DNA of 64,000 bases, taken from the NCBI RefSeq assembly GCF_963677725.1, contig NZ_OY782507.1, positions 3,321,001 through 3,385,000 on the forward strand. Reading direction: 5' to 3'. Below, one piece after another: positions 28,211 to 37,354 of the stretch. Made by a program: the position numbers and the translations under genes. This DNA comes from an uncultured Cohaesibacter sp. Lineage in GTDB: Bacteria > Pseudomonadota > Alphaproteobacteria > Rhizobiales > Cohaesibacteraceae. Each line of letters opens with the position of its first letter. Positions within the stretch are counted from its first letter, which is position 1. The notes under the pieces are model-generated. The model was not told the origin of the DNA and did no database searches. It worked only from the letters and a program-made list of their open reading frames with translations.

Positions 28211-30019
28211 TTGAGCAAAGCCAAGAAACTGATCAACGCCCCCGAAACCGTCATCATGGATATGGTCGCGGGAATGCTTGGTGCCCACTGCGACATTCTG
28301 GAACCGGTGGGCGATTCAGGACGCGTGATCCGCGCCAAGGACGGCCCCCGCAAAGGCAAAGTGGGGATCGTCATTGGGGGTGGATCGGGGCATGAACCGG
28401 CTTTTGCCGGCTATATCGGGCGTGGGTTGGCGGACGCAACCGCCATTGGAAATGTCTTTTCCTGCCCTCCACCGGACCCCATCGTAGAGGCCGCCAGAGC
28501 GGTTGATGGCGGGGAAGGTATCCTGTTTCTTTACGGCAACTATGCAAGCGACTCGATGAATTTCGATATGGCCGCGGAGAAGCTGTCTGAAGACGGCATC
28601 AAGGTCTGCTCGGTTCCCGTAACGGATGATGTTTCCTCAGCTCCCCCGGAACGACGCCATGAGCGCCGTGGTGTTGCGGGTGACATTTTCGTCTTCAAGA
28701 TCGCCGGTGCCGCCGCTGATCGGATGATGCCGCTTGACGATGTGAAAAATATCGCCCTGCGGGCAAACCTCTCCACAGCGACGATGGGCGTTGCCCTCAA
28801 ATCCTGTTCCTTGCCGCAAACCAGAAAACCCAATTTCGAAATTGGCGAAAACGAGATGGAAATCGGTATGGGGCTGCATGGGGAGCCCGGCATCCGACGC
28901 ACGTCTCTGGACACCGCCGACAATGTTGCTGACCTCTTGATGGCGTTCATTCAAGAGGAACTTCAACTGACTGCAGGGGAAAAAGTCGGGGTGCTGGTCA
29001 ACGGTCTGGGCTCCACCACCACGATGGAGCTCTATATTCTCTTTAACCGCCTCAAACAGTCCCTTGATGAGATGGATGTCTTAATCCATCGCTCGTTTGT
29101 CGGGGAATTTGCCACCTCTCTTGATATGGGTGGGGCCTCCATCTCTGTTATCAAGCTTGATGATGAGATGGCGGAGTTGCTGGACCATTCCTGCTATTCC
29201 GTTGCTCTTGCCATTGGCGCTCCGCCTGAGCCGATCGATCAGAAAGACTGGCTGCCAATGGTGCCAGTTGCAATTGATCCTGAAGCAAACAAAGCCTCCG
29301 GCACCTCTTTGGGTGGCGAGGCGGCGCGACCGGGTGGTGAGATCACCAGCTCAATCTTCATCAACATGGTCCGGGCGGCGGCAATCGCCGTCGAAGACAA
29401 GGCCGATTGGTTGTCTGAACTGGATGGTGTCATTGGAGATGGTGGGCATGGGATCACCATGCGCGAAGGCTGGCGATCGGTGCGCAAGGCCCTTGAGATC
29501 TATCCAGAGGATGAAGACATCGAAGCCATTTGCAATCACGTTGCCGGAATATTCCTAAATGCAGTGGGATCCACACCCGGTCCTCTTTATGCCACTGCTC
29601 TGAGGACAGCCTCAAAGGTGGCAGCAGGGCGAGATGGGCTGGATACCGAAGCCACTGTAAAATTCATTGAAGCGGCAGCGGACGGCATCCGCTTTCGTGG
29701 CAAGGCCAATCCCGGTGACAAGACAATGCTGGATGCCTGGTGGCCAGCAGCCGAAGCAGCAAGGGCTGCCTTCACAAAGGGTGCCGACACCACCGACTGC
29801 CTGCGTGCCGCTGCAAAGGGAGCTGAACGCGGCATGAAACAGACTGCGGAAATTGCAGCACGACACGGTAGGTCATCAAAGATGGGTGAACGGTCTCTCG
29901 GCCATATCGATCCGGGTGCTGCGTCCAGCTTCGTTGTGATCGATGCTCTGCGCCGGTCTTTTGAAGCTCAAACCCTTGACCCTGTCGAAAGTGCGGCCCG
30001 TCCGATTTTCAAGACCTAA
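28211..30019 (+). CDS. DhaK-DhaL fusion kinase, copy 2, with altered Mg-ATP loop
   Basis: A 602-residue DAK-family protein starting at TTG without an evident ribosome binding site. The DhaK half (about 1-335) is intact by motif: GGGSGHEPAFAGY, GNYASDSMNFD, GLHGEPGIRR with the covalent His. The DhaL half (about 375-590) reads DGVIGDGGHG where copy 1 and the family have GDGDHG, so one of the three Asp that hold the two Mg ions is Gly412. This predicts weak or no ATP-dependent activity, or a changed donor or role. It follows the TIM-barrel isomerase by 78 bases. Pairwise, the two copies share the same layout but differ along their whole length, so they are not a recent duplication. Confidence 0.9.
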   Translation: MSKAKKLINAPETVIMDMVAGMLGAHCDILEPVGDSGRVIRAKDGPRKGKVGIVIGGGSGHEPAFAGYIGRGLADATAIGNVFSCPPPDPIVEAARAVDGGEGILFLYGNYASDSMNFDMAAEKLSEDGIKVCSVPVTDDVSSAPPERRHERRGVAGDIFVFKIAGAAADRMMPLDDVKNIALRANLSTATMGVALKSCSLPQTRKPNFEIGENEMEIGMGLHGEPGIRRTSLDTADNVADLLMAFIQEELQLTAGEKVGVLVNGLGSTTTMELYILFNRLKQSLDEMDVLIHRSFVGEFATSLDMGGASISVIKLDDEMAELLDHSCYSVALAIGAPPEPIDQKDWLPMVPVAIDPEANKASGTSLGGEAARPGGEITSSIFINMVRAAAIAVEDKADWLSELDGVIGDGGHGITMREGWRSVRKALEIYPEDEDIEAICNHVAGIFLNAVGSTPGPLYATALRTASKVAAGRDGLDTEATVKFIEAAADGIRFRGKANPGDKTMLDAWWPAAEAARAAFTKGADTTDCLRAAAKGAERGMKQTAEIAARHGRSSKMGERSLGHIDPGAASSFVVIDALRRSFEAQTLDPVESAARPIFKT

Positions 30020-30079
30020 CGCTCTGTGGCTCTGATGCTTTGTAGTGGATGGCGTGTTGCGCTGGCATAAGAGCACTGC

Positions 30080-30712
30080 CTAGAGGCCTTTGCAGCCATT
30101 GAGAAAAAAGCGCGTGCAATGGTCCGCCCAACGGGTGATGTCCTCTTCGGTCATCTCCTCTTGCCAGCGCATCATGGACTGGCGCTGAATGCCATTGATC
30201 ATCGTGCGCAACATGACAGCTGCCTGAGGCGGGTTCGGGCAATCAATGTCGCTCTTGCTGCATAGATGCACAATCCGGCTGTCAAAGGCGTGCGCGAACC
30301 TGTCCACCATTGTTTGATAATTTTCCAGAATTTCAGGGAACCGCTCCATTTCTGTCATGATGATGACAACTGTTCGCTTGGCCCTTGGGCTCAGAAGCAA
30401 ACGAGTATAAAAGAGCACCAGACGCGCCAACTCCTCTTTGCCCGTATTCTCGGGTTGTGGTCGATGCTCTAGCATTTGAAGCTCTTTGTGCAGCCAGTCT
30501 TCGGCCACCATACGGAACAGTTCGTCCTTGTTGGGAATGAATTTATAAAAGGTACGGGTGGAAATGCCGGCTTTCTTTGCCAGAGCTCTGACCCGTGTCT
30601 GCTCGTATCCAGAGGTCAGGAATTCTTCTGCAGCGACAGAAATGAGCAATTTGCGAATTTCACCATCCTTGTAGGTCGGCGGGCGGCCCGGTGAGCGTCG
30701 TTGTTCGGTCAT
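30080..30712 (-). CDS. TetR/AcrR-family regulator of the adjacent export operon
   Basis: A 210-residue protein with an N-terminal helix-turn-helix at about 30-65 (ALAKKAGISTRTFYKFIPNK) and a helical ligand domain. CAGGAG lies 8 bases before the ATG. It is divergent from the HlyD/ABC-2 operon across a 107-bp gap, the usual layout for a repressor of an efflux system. The gap has TTGACT (30735-30740) and TATAGA (30759-30764), a possible promoter for the export operon. Confidence 0.87.
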   Translation of the reverse strand: MTEQRRSPGRPPTYKDGEIRKLLISVAAEEFLTSGYEQTRVRALAKKAGISTRTFYKFIPNKDELFRMVAEDWLHKELQMLEHRPQPENTGKEELARLVLFYTRLLLSPRAKRTVVIIMTEMERFPEILENYQTMVDRFAHAFDSRIVHLCSKSDIDCPNPPQAAVMLRTMINGIQRQSMMRWQEEMTEEDITRWADHCTRFFLNGCKGL

Positions 30713-30819
30713 GTCTGCAACTCCTGAATCACTCTTGACTTCTTGTGATAATGGATAATATAGAAGATGGCTGTTTTCCTAATTAGCGCAAGTGCGTTTT
30801 CCCCGGTGGGTATTGAAAT

Positions 30820-31812
30820 ATGTTGAAAAGCAAAATCCTTCCACTCGTCATTTTTCTATTCCTTCTTGTGGGGGGCTATGTGGTCTGGTCCATCCTTTAC
30901 CCCGAGGAGCTTCTGGTTCAGGGGGAAGTGGAGGCGACGCGTGTGGATGTTGCCGCCCAAGTCGCTGCCCGTGTTGCGGAAACTCCTGTCGGATTTGGCG
31001 ACAAGGTAAAAGCCGGTCAGGTTCTGATCAAACTGGAAAGCCCTCAATTGAGAGCCAGTTTGGCCTCGGCCAAGGCTGCTCTTGATGTCGCCAAGGCCAA
31101 TCGCGATCTGGCTTTTTCGACCCGCCCGGAAACGATTGATGCGGCAAGGGCTGCTTTGGGCCAAGCCAAGGCGTCGGAGGAACTGGCGCAGAAGACCTTT
31201 GACCGTCTGGAAAAACTGCGCGACAGCAACACCGTTTCCGCGCAAAGCTATGATCAGGCATATAAATCGCTGACGGCTGCCAAAGAAGCCGCGCTCGCCG
31301 CAGAAGCGCAGCTGAAACTGGCAATTGAAGGCGCCAGCGCCGAGACAAAAGCCGTTGCCGAAGCGCAAGTTGAGCAAGCAGAGGCCGCTGTAGCGCAGAT
31401 CCAAACCAATATCGATGAGCTGACGCTCTATGCGCCGATTGATGGCCAGATTACCGCCCGGATGGCGGAAAAGGGCAAATTCTTTGCCGCCGGAGCGCCG
31501 CAGATTTCCCTGATCGACAGTGACCATCCTTGGTTCACCTTCAACCTGCGTGAAGATCTTCTCAACGGTCTGGCTGTTGGGGATGCCCTCAAAGTCATGA
31601 TACCCGCCCTTGGGGACCGGGAGCTTGACGTCAAGATTACCGCGATCAATGTCGAGGGTAGTTATGCCAACTGGCGTGCCACAAAGGCGACCGGTGACTT
31701 TGACTTGCGGACATTCAGCATTCGTGCCGAGCCGGAAAAGCCTGATGAAGATCTGCGTCCGGGTATGAGCGCGCTCATTTCGTGGTCCGTTCCTGAAAAG
31801 ATGGATCGATAG
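30820..31812 (+). CDS. HlyD-family periplasmic adaptor protein
   Basis: A 330-residue membrane fusion protein. It has one N-terminal transmembrane helix (about 7-27), a biotinyl-lipoyl half (VEATRVDVAAQVAARV...VGFGDKVKAGQVL), a long Ala/Glu/Lys-rich coiled-coil hairpin (about 75-190), the second lipoyl half (LYAPIDGQITARMAEKGKF) and a beta-barrel domain. It links an inner-membrane exporter to the outer membrane. It is first in an operon with two ABC-2 permeases (3 bases to the next gene). Confidence 0.9.
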   Translation: MLKSKILPLVIFLFLLVGGYVVWSILYPEELLVQGEVEATRVDVAAQVAARVAETPVGFGDKVKAGQVLIKLESPQLRASLASAKAALDVAKANRDLAFSTRPETIDAARAALGQAKASEELAQKTFDRLEKLRDSNTVSAQSYDQAYKSLTAAKEAALAAEAQLKLAIEGASAETKAVAEAQVEQAEAAVAQIQTNIDELTLYAPIDGQITARMAEKGKFFAAGAPQISLIDSDHPWFTFNLREDLLNGLAVGDALKVMIPALGDRELDVKITAINVEGSYANWRATKATGDFDLRTFSIRAEPEKPDEDLRPGMSALISWSVPEKMDR

Positions 31813-31815
31813 GGG

Positions 31816-33051
31816 ATGTGGAAAGGACATCTTCCCGCAGGCTTCCGCCGAATGATGCGGCGCGAGATGCACCAGATCGCGGATCGTCCGGCTCTGGGTA
31901 TGATGCTGGGGCCGTTGCCGCTCATTATGTTCATCACGCTGGCCTACATGTTTCATGCCGGTCTGCCGACCAGCCTGCCCGTTGCCGTGGTTGATCTGGA
32001 TGGGTCCTATATGTCCCGTCAGGTAACGCGTATGGTGGATGCGACTGCGGACGTGGATGTGACTTTGCGGCTGTCTTCGTTGACCCAAGCCAAACAGGCG
32101 CTGCTTTCGCGCCGTGCTTATGCGGTGCTCTATATTCCGCAGAATATGGAACGGGATCTACAGCGGGGCTATCGGCCCGATCTGGTTATTTTCATCAACA
32201 ACCAGCTCTATACCACGGGCAGTATTGCCAAACGCGCCATTGGAGGCGCTGTTAGCAGCTTTAATGCGGGCGTGTCGGTCCAGACCCGTATGGCGAGGGG
32301 GAGTGACAGGGACAGCGCCATGGCTGCTGCCAATCCTGTTCCGCTGCAGACCAATGCGCTTTTCAATCCGACACTGGATTATATCCAGTTTTTGCTTGCT
32401 TCAATCATGCCCGCTTTGCTGCAAATATTTATCAGCGTCAGCACGGCCTTGTCCTTTTCGCGGGATCATCACACTGAAGCCGGCCTTGCGCGCGCCTTGC
32501 GGCTCGGGCGAACCCCATTGCGCATGATCGCGGGCAAAATGGCACCCTATACGATCATCTGGTGCTTCATGATGATGCTGACTGACGCCATTCTCTTCGT
32601 TGTTTTCGATGCCGCCTTTAATGGCAATATCCTGTTTCATTTTTTCTATAGCCTGATTTTTGTGCTGTCTTGTCAGTTCCTCGGGGCGACCACTGCGCTT
32701 CTGAGCCGGGATGCGGTGGCAACGCTCGGATTTGCGGGATTGTTGACCGCTCCTGCCTTCGGGTTTGCCGGTATCAGCTATCCGCGCATGATGATGAGTG
32801 CCTTTGCGCAGGGGTGGGGAGCGATTATTCCGCTGACGCCCTATCTGGAATTGCGGACTGATCAGGTGCTGCGCGGCACGCCTTTGTTGATCTCGATGCC
32901 GACCATGGGGTGGGCGCTCGCCGTTGCTGCCGGATGGGGGGGCATCCTGTTGCTGTTGACTTGGGCAATCCCGCGCAAGAAAGCCAGACAAAAGCTCGCC
33001 AGCGCTCAGCAAGACAGCTCCGCACAAGCGGAACAGGGAGCTGCATCATGA
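31816..33051 (+). CDS. ABC-2-type permease, first of a pair
   Basis: A 411-residue protein with one N-terminal helix (about 30-50), a large extracytoplasmic domain (about 55-185) and five C-terminal helices (about 190-385), the YhhJ/YbhR-type exporter layout. It has PVAVVDLDGSYMSRQVTRMV, a conserved opening of the external domain. The hydrophilic C-terminal tail is Gln/Ala rich. Its stop overlaps the next permease gene by 4 bp, so the two likely form a heterodimer. No ATPase gene is adjacent. Confidence 0.87.
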   Translation: MWKGHLPAGFRRMMRREMHQIADRPALGMMLGPLPLIMFITLAYMFHAGLPTSLPVAVVDLDGSYMSRQVTRMVDATADVDVTLRLSSLTQAKQALLSRRAYAVLYIPQNMERDLQRGYRPDLVIFINNQLYTTGSIAKRAIGGAVSSFNAGVSVQTRMARGSDRDSAMAAANPVPLQTNALFNPTLDYIQFLLASIMPALLQIFISVSTALSFSRDHHTEAGLARALRLGRTPLRMIAGKMAPYTIIWCFMMMLTDAILFVVFDAAFNGNILFHFFYSLIFVLSCQFLGATTALLSRDAVATLGFAGLLTAPAFGFAGISYPRMMMSAFAQGWGAIIPLTPYLELRTDQVLRGTPLLISMPTMGWALAVAAGWGGILLLLTWAIPRKKARQKLASAQQDSSAQAEQGAAS

Positions 33052-34178
33052 AGCGCTTCTGGGATGCCTATCTGAACACCTTTCGGGTCATTTTTACGAC
33101 CTATAGTTCCTTCTCAACGATGGTCTTTGCGATCCTGCTTTATGCTGTTCTCTATCCCCAACCTTATGTGGGAGAAGTGGTGCGTGATGCGCCGGTGGTG
33201 ATGGTTGATCAGGATCATTCATCTCTCAGTCGCACACTCACACGGCGGATCAACACGACTGATGGGGTTACCATTGTCTCCAAGGTTGCGGATCTGCAGC
33301 AGGCAAAAGATCGGTTCTTTCATCGCGAGGCCTTTGGCATTGTGGTCATTCCGCCCGATTTTCAAAAGAATTTGCTCAATGGTCATCCGTCCCCCATCGC
33401 GGTTTATGGCGATGGCAGTTATTTCCTGATTTACAGTTCCATTGTTTCGGGGGTGCGTAGTGCTGCCAGCAGTTTGGGCGCGGAAGTCCAGATGTCCCGT
33501 CTGACCGCCGCAGGGATGGATGTTGCAACTGCGACCGCGATGATCTCGCCTGTCACAATCACAACGGTTTCCCTGTTCAACCCGCAAGGTGGCTATACCA
33601 GCTATGTGGTGCCTGCTGCCTTCGTGCTGATCTTGCAGCAAACCCTGATGATGGGGATTGGTATCCTGCAATCGGGACGAAAGGTCGGCCGTGGCATCGA
33701 GGCGCTTGCAGCCCCGCTTGCCTATGTCAGTCTTTATCTGATTTGGATTTATTTTTCGCAAGTCTTGTTGCCGCAGTTCTATTCCATCCCGAAGATTGGC
33801 GACACCCTCACGCTGTTTATGGTGGCCATTCCCTTCCTCACGGCGACAACCGCGATGGGCTATGTCGTTGCCCGCCTCATTCCATGGCGGGAAGGGGTGG
33901 TGTTCTTCCTCATCACGTTTGGTTTGCTGTTCTTCTTTGCTTCAGGTGTGTCCTGGCCGATCGAGGAAGTCCCGCTGCCGGTACGCCTGATCACCTTGAT
34001 GGTTCCCTCCACTTCGGCGATTATGGCCTTTGTGCAAGTTGACCAGATGGGTGCCGGGTTCGATGCCGTGCGGCAAGCGGTGTTTATCTTGCTTGGCCTT
34101 ACGGTTTTCTATTCCGCCATTGCTCTGGCGATCGGGGCGAAGCGTTTGCGGGTAGAAGACAAGACACCAAAGGTGTGA
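33048..34178 (+). CDS. ABC-2-type permease, second of a pair
   Basis: A 376-residue protein with the same topology as the preceding gene product: one N-terminal helix, an external domain opening APVVMVDQDHSSLSRTLTRRI, and five or six C-terminal helices. The start ATG at 33048 overlaps the upstream stop (ATGA); the frame extends upstream but only inside the neighbouring gene. It completes a possible HlyD-permease-permease exporter for drugs, lipids or a cell-surface compound; the substrate is unknown. Confidence 0.87.
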   Translation: MKRFWDAYLNTFRVIFTTYSSFSTMVFAILLYAVLYPQPYVGEVVRDAPVVMVDQDHSSLSRTLTRRINTTDGVTIVSKVADLQQAKDRFFHREAFGIVVIPPDFQKNLLNGHPSPIAVYGDGSYFLIYSSIVSGVRSAASSLGAEVQMSRLTAAGMDVATATAMISPVTITTVSLFNPQGGYTSYVVPAAFVLILQQTLMMGIGILQSGRKVGRGIEALAAPLAYVSLYLIWIYFSQVLLPQFYSIPKIGDTLTLFMVAIPFLTATTAMGYVVARLIPWREGVVFFLITFGLLFFFASGVSWPIEEVPLPVRLITLMVPSTSAIMAFVQVDQMGAGFDAVRQAVFILLGLTVFYSAIALAIGAKRLRVEDKTPKV

Positions 34179-34304
34179 TGGCATTGTCATGTCATCAAAG
34201 CAATTTTTTGGCTGCCGGACGGTCGCCAAAGAAGGTGTGATGTGGGTTTGAATGTCTTTTTGACGCTTTATCGACCAGAAGGGTCAAAGCCTCAAGACAT
34301 GCAG

Positions 34305-35528
34305 TCAGGCTGCATTTTGTATGGAATTGACCATGTTGCGGCCATTTCTCTTGCCAAAATAGAGCGCACTATCGGCCTGGTCTAACAGCCTCTTGGCGTC
34401 CATGGTCTTGGCGGCATTCTGGGTCGCTACGCCAATACTTGCGGTCACGACATTTGCGGTGCTCGATTTTTTGTGCTTGATGCCAAGAGAGAAAATGGCG
34501 TCACATATTTGATTGGCGACGGCTTCGGCTTGCTGGTTGTCAAAGCCAGCCAGAATGACTGCAAATTCCTCGCCGCCAATACGGCTGGCAAATCCCGTGT
34601 CACAAGCGCTCTTGATGGCGTTGGCCACCTGCTTCAGGCAGGCATCGCCACCCGGGTGCCCATAATAGTCATTGTAATCTTTGAAATGGTCGATATCGAT
34701 CATCAAGATCGAAATGGGGGTCTCCTCGCCTTCGGCTTTTTCGATTTCAGCTGCAAGACGGCTATCAAACGCACGGCGATTGGGCAGCTCGGTCAGAGGA
34801 TCCGTCTGCGATAACCGTGCGAGTTCTTCAGCCTGCTGCTGGATGACGACCGTGCGAATGCTCTCTCGCAGCATGAGCAGAAAGTTGTTTCGATCTGATT
34901 TCTCGATGCGATAACTTGCAACCAGGGAAAAGATCATAGCTGCAACATAGGTCTCAATAATCGCCGAAACAGTGTTCCACGAAACGTTCATATACATGAT
35001 TGCCGACAGCGACATGGACAATGTCGCAAAGCCAGACGCAATCACCTTGTATTTGAAGGTCATCGGAAAGGCGATATTGAACGCAATGATTGCCAGCACT
35101 TGGCCGAAATAAATGCCTAACACGCCTTTGTCGGCAAGAAAGGCGTGATTTGCCGCAGGCATGAGTGAAACGAACACACACAGCATTGTGAACACAAGTT
35201 CTCGCCTTGATTTTTTCTGCGGGAAAAAGTGCAACAATGTCACGCCCAATAAAGTGGGCAAACTAACCAAAAAATGTGAGGTCCAAAGAAAGTCACTGGT
35301 AAATTGCGGCTTGACTTCGCCCTTGGCAACAATGCCCAAAACGATAGCCTCAAAGACAAAGAGAGAAATCAGTGCGGCCAAGACAAACTGCTTGTTCCGC
35401 AAGATATGGATATTCTCTTGATATCGATCTTCAAGCTCGGGACTAAACCGAAGAGAAAACTTGGTTTGCGCCAGTTCCGCATCGGTCAGCGCATAGAGAT
35501 GTGACTGAGCAAGATTGCCTGTGACCAT
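34305..35528 (-). CDS. Membrane-anchored diguanylate cyclase (GGDEF)
   Basis: A 407-residue protein. The N-terminal 200 residues have about six hydrophobic helices after a short cytosolic lead. The C-terminal GGDEF domain (about 235-400) has the active-site variant RIGGEEF, which is catalytically competent, and the upstream DIDHFKDYND metal and substrate motif. It makes cyclic di-GMP from two GTP. No obvious inhibitory RxxD site lies five residues before the motif. No EAL partner is nearby. The membrane part could sense a signal; no named sensor domain is evident. Confidence 0.9.
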   Translation of the reverse strand: MVTGNLAQSHLYALTDAELAQTKFSLRFSPELEDRYQENIHILRNKQFVLAALISLFVFEAIVLGIVAKGEVKPQFTSDFLWTSHFLVSLPTLLGVTLLHFFPQKKSRRELVFTMLCVFVSLMPAANHAFLADKGVLGIYFGQVLAIIAFNIAFPMTFKYKVIASGFATLSMSLSAIMYMNVSWNTVSAIIETYVAAMIFSLVASYRIEKSDRNNFLLMLRESIRTVVIQQQAEELARLSQTDPLTELPNRRAFDSRLAAEIEKAEGEETPISILMIDIDHFKDYNDYYGHPGGDACLKQVANAIKSACDTGFASRIGGEEFAVILAGFDNQQAEAVANQICDAIFSLGIKHKKSSTANVVTASIGVATQNAAKTMDAKRLLDQADSALYFGKRNGRNMVNSIQNAA

Positions 35529-35772
35529 GAAAGACGTTCCTAATACGCGTATATCTCAGCAATACCGCGTATTTGTGAACAAAGAGACAATCCTCACCTG
35601 TCTGGATTATGCTTCGTGGCACTCTGGCTCATTTTAACGTCCCGGCAACACCCTTCTAAAAGGGCATCGGGAAGGGTTTATTAGCTGCAGCCTTCGCCCC
35701 TGTCGCCTGTGTGGCGGTCCACAGGCCTTATCGATCAAGAGGAGAGGGGGCCTCAGACAACGTCCGTCTCTC

Positions 35773-36426
35773 TTAGATCAGTTTATAGATACCCCAGCCG
35801 ATCAGAAGGGCCGCAAACAGGGCGGGTATGATGATGCGTTTCGGCAAGTTCGCCTTGGCAATGCGCTCGCCGATGAATTGAGCAAGGATCGCCAAGCCGA
35901 AATATCGAATCCCGCGCGATAGAGCAATTGCGACAATGAACACGATGAAATTTCCGCCCACGACGCCTGCGCCCAGCGTTGCCAACTGCATTGGTGTCGG
36001 CAAAAGCGAGACAGTGAAGACCACCCAGAACAGACCGCCTTCCGATAGCCTGCCTTTCATTTCTTCGAAGCCGTCGCCGAAGCCAAGCCAATGAACTAGC
36101 GGCAAAACCACCGGTTCGGCAAGCCAAAGTCCGACCAGATAAAAGAGTGTCGCACCAATAAGGCTGCCAATCCATATCCAGACCGCAATGCTGAGCGCAC
36201 GCTTTGGGGCGCCGATCATGAGCGGAGCCACCAGCGCTTCGAGCGGAACGGGAACAACCGTGGTTTCGCCAATTGACAAGAGGGTAAGTCCGGCGCGGTG
36301 GCTGGCCAAACGCTCCATCCGATCTGGCGCTTTGCCACCGGTATTTGGCTTGCCGTTTGGAGCAATTCCTGGGGCGGTATCTTGATCAGTGCCTTGGGAG
36401 GAGTCTTGGTTGGTGGCTGCGGTCAT
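35773..36426 (-). CDS. DedA/VTT-like small membrane protein (YqaA-like)
   Basis: A 217-residue protein with a Gln/Asp/Gly-rich N-terminal tail of about 40 residues and then four or five helices. The region ETTVVPVPLEALVAPLMIGAP and the following VSLLPTPMQLATLGAG are in the style of the VTT/DedA fold (re-entrant helix with Pro). DedA proteins are flippases or proton-linked membrane proteins for isoprenoid or phospholipid carriers. The N-terminal tail is unusual for the family, and a shorter start at a later Met is possible. Confidence 0.72.
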   Translation of the reverse strand: MTAATNQDSSQGTDQDTAPGIAPNGKPNTGGKAPDRMERLASHRAGLTLLSIGETTVVPVPLEALVAPLMIGAPKRALSIAVWIWIGSLIGATLFYLVGLWLAEPVVLPLVHWLGFGDGFEEMKGRLSEGGLFWVVFTVSLLPTPMQLATLGAGVVGGNFIVFIVAIALSRGIRYFGLAILAQFIGERIAKANLPKRIIIPALFAALLIGWGIYKLI

Positions 36427-36605
36427 GCAGGCTTGATCCCTGTTCCTATGATGGGGCAGTGTCTGTTGCGCTTTCGGCTCAAGTCTGTCAGCACGGTTCG
36501 ATTGACTATTTGAAGTAGCGTATTATTTAACTTTTCGGCATTTTTTTCGCTGTGATGCACAGAAAGGTCAAAGCATCATGCCTTTTGTGAGGCCTTTACT
36601 GGCCC

Positions 36606-36983
36606 TCACCGGCCCTTAAGTGTTGAGTTCGGTTCTGCATCAGCGGACTCTTGTCGCGACAGTTCTCGCTTTAGAAGGTCGATATTGCGGTTGTTGGCTT
36701 TGAATGCCAAGTCAAAAAGGTCGCCCAGAACCGGTATGCCACCCAAGACAAAGTCAAGACCGGAATTTATTGCCATTCGGCTAACGACACGCTTTCTCGC
36801 ACCAAGTTTATGGGCCTTGTAGACCAGAAAAGCCGACGGCCCGAATGCTGCTATGTCACCAATGCCGGGAACCAATCCCAACAGAGCGTCCCAGCCAAAG
36901 CGAATGCTTGTGCCCGGTATTCGATAGTGGCTGTCCAGAAAGGATGCAAGATCGTCAAGCTTTTCAATCTCGGTCTTTGCCAT
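36606..36983 (-). CDS. DUF4112 family membrane protein
   Basis: A 125-residue protein starting MAKTEIEKLDDLASFLDSHYRIPG. The segment RFGWDALLGLVPGIGDIA followed by a hydrophobic helix, and GGIPVLGDLFDLAFKANNRN later, are the two hallmark motifs of DUF4112. The start was placed at this ATG because the longer frame upstream runs across a YqaE-type gene in another frame. It lies 5 bases after that small gene and is probably translated together with it. Function unknown. Confidence 0.85.
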   Translation of the reverse strand: MAKTEIEKLDDLASFLDSHYRIPGTSIRFGWDALLGLVPGIGDIAAFGPSAFLVYKAHKLGARKRVVSRMAINSGLDFVLGGIPVLGDLFDLAFKANNRNIDLLKRELSRQESADAEPNSTLKGR

Positions 36984-36988
36984 CAGCT

Positions 36989-37147
36989 CTATTCCCGCGC
37001 CACAATATAGACAGCATGGACAAGGCCGGGGATATAGCCAAACAATGTGAGTATGATATTGATCCAAAAGTGTTTTCCAAAGCCAACCTGCAGGACGACA
37101 CCCAAAGGAGGAATAATAATGGACAGGATAATGCGGATGAGATCCAT
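36989..37147 (-). CDS. yqaE: YqaE/Pmp3-family small membrane protein
   Basis: A 52-residue protein with two hydrophobic helices, beginning MDLIRIILSIIIPPLGVVLQ and ending in HAVYIVARE. The IIPPLGV...GKHFWINIILTLFGYIPG pattern is diagnostic of the Pmp3/YqaE family, which affects membrane potential and salt tolerance in yeast and bacteria. It is too short for many gene finders. It is followed after 5 bases by the DUF4112 gene on the same strand. Confidence 0.85.
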   Translation of the reverse strand: MDLIRIILSIIIPPLGVVLQVGFGKHFWINIILTLFGYIPGLVHAVYIVARE

Positions 37148-37207
37148 AACAGCTCTTTCTATGTCGATCTTTTGAGCGAGCCAGATTGGTCAAATTATTA
37201 AAGCTAG

Positions 37208-37229
37208 GGGCCGGATGCATATCCGGCCC
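37208..37229 (-). terminator. Hairpin between the PNPOx-like and YqaE genes
   Basis: A perfect 9-bp stem, GGGCCGGAT (37208-37216) with ATCCGGCCC (37221-37229), and a GCAT loop. Read on the minus strand it ends the upstream PNPOx-like gene transcript and is followed by CTAGCTTTAATAATTT, a modest T-rich tract. A terminator role is likely but not certain. Confidence 0.5.
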
Positions 37230-37354
37230 AATGAAGCTTTTTACCCATTCCACGCTTTGTGGGGTGAAGCGTGCAGCAATCGGGTCTGCTTTTTCGCGCC
37301 TTGGGATCGACGGCGCTGGTGTGGACCTTCTGGCTCACTTGAATGGCGCACTGA

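Noticed and set aside
36984-37253. Long N-terminal extension of the DUF4112 protein
   Set aside because: It covers the YqaE gene in another frame and is rich in Cys, His and Pro with no family match.
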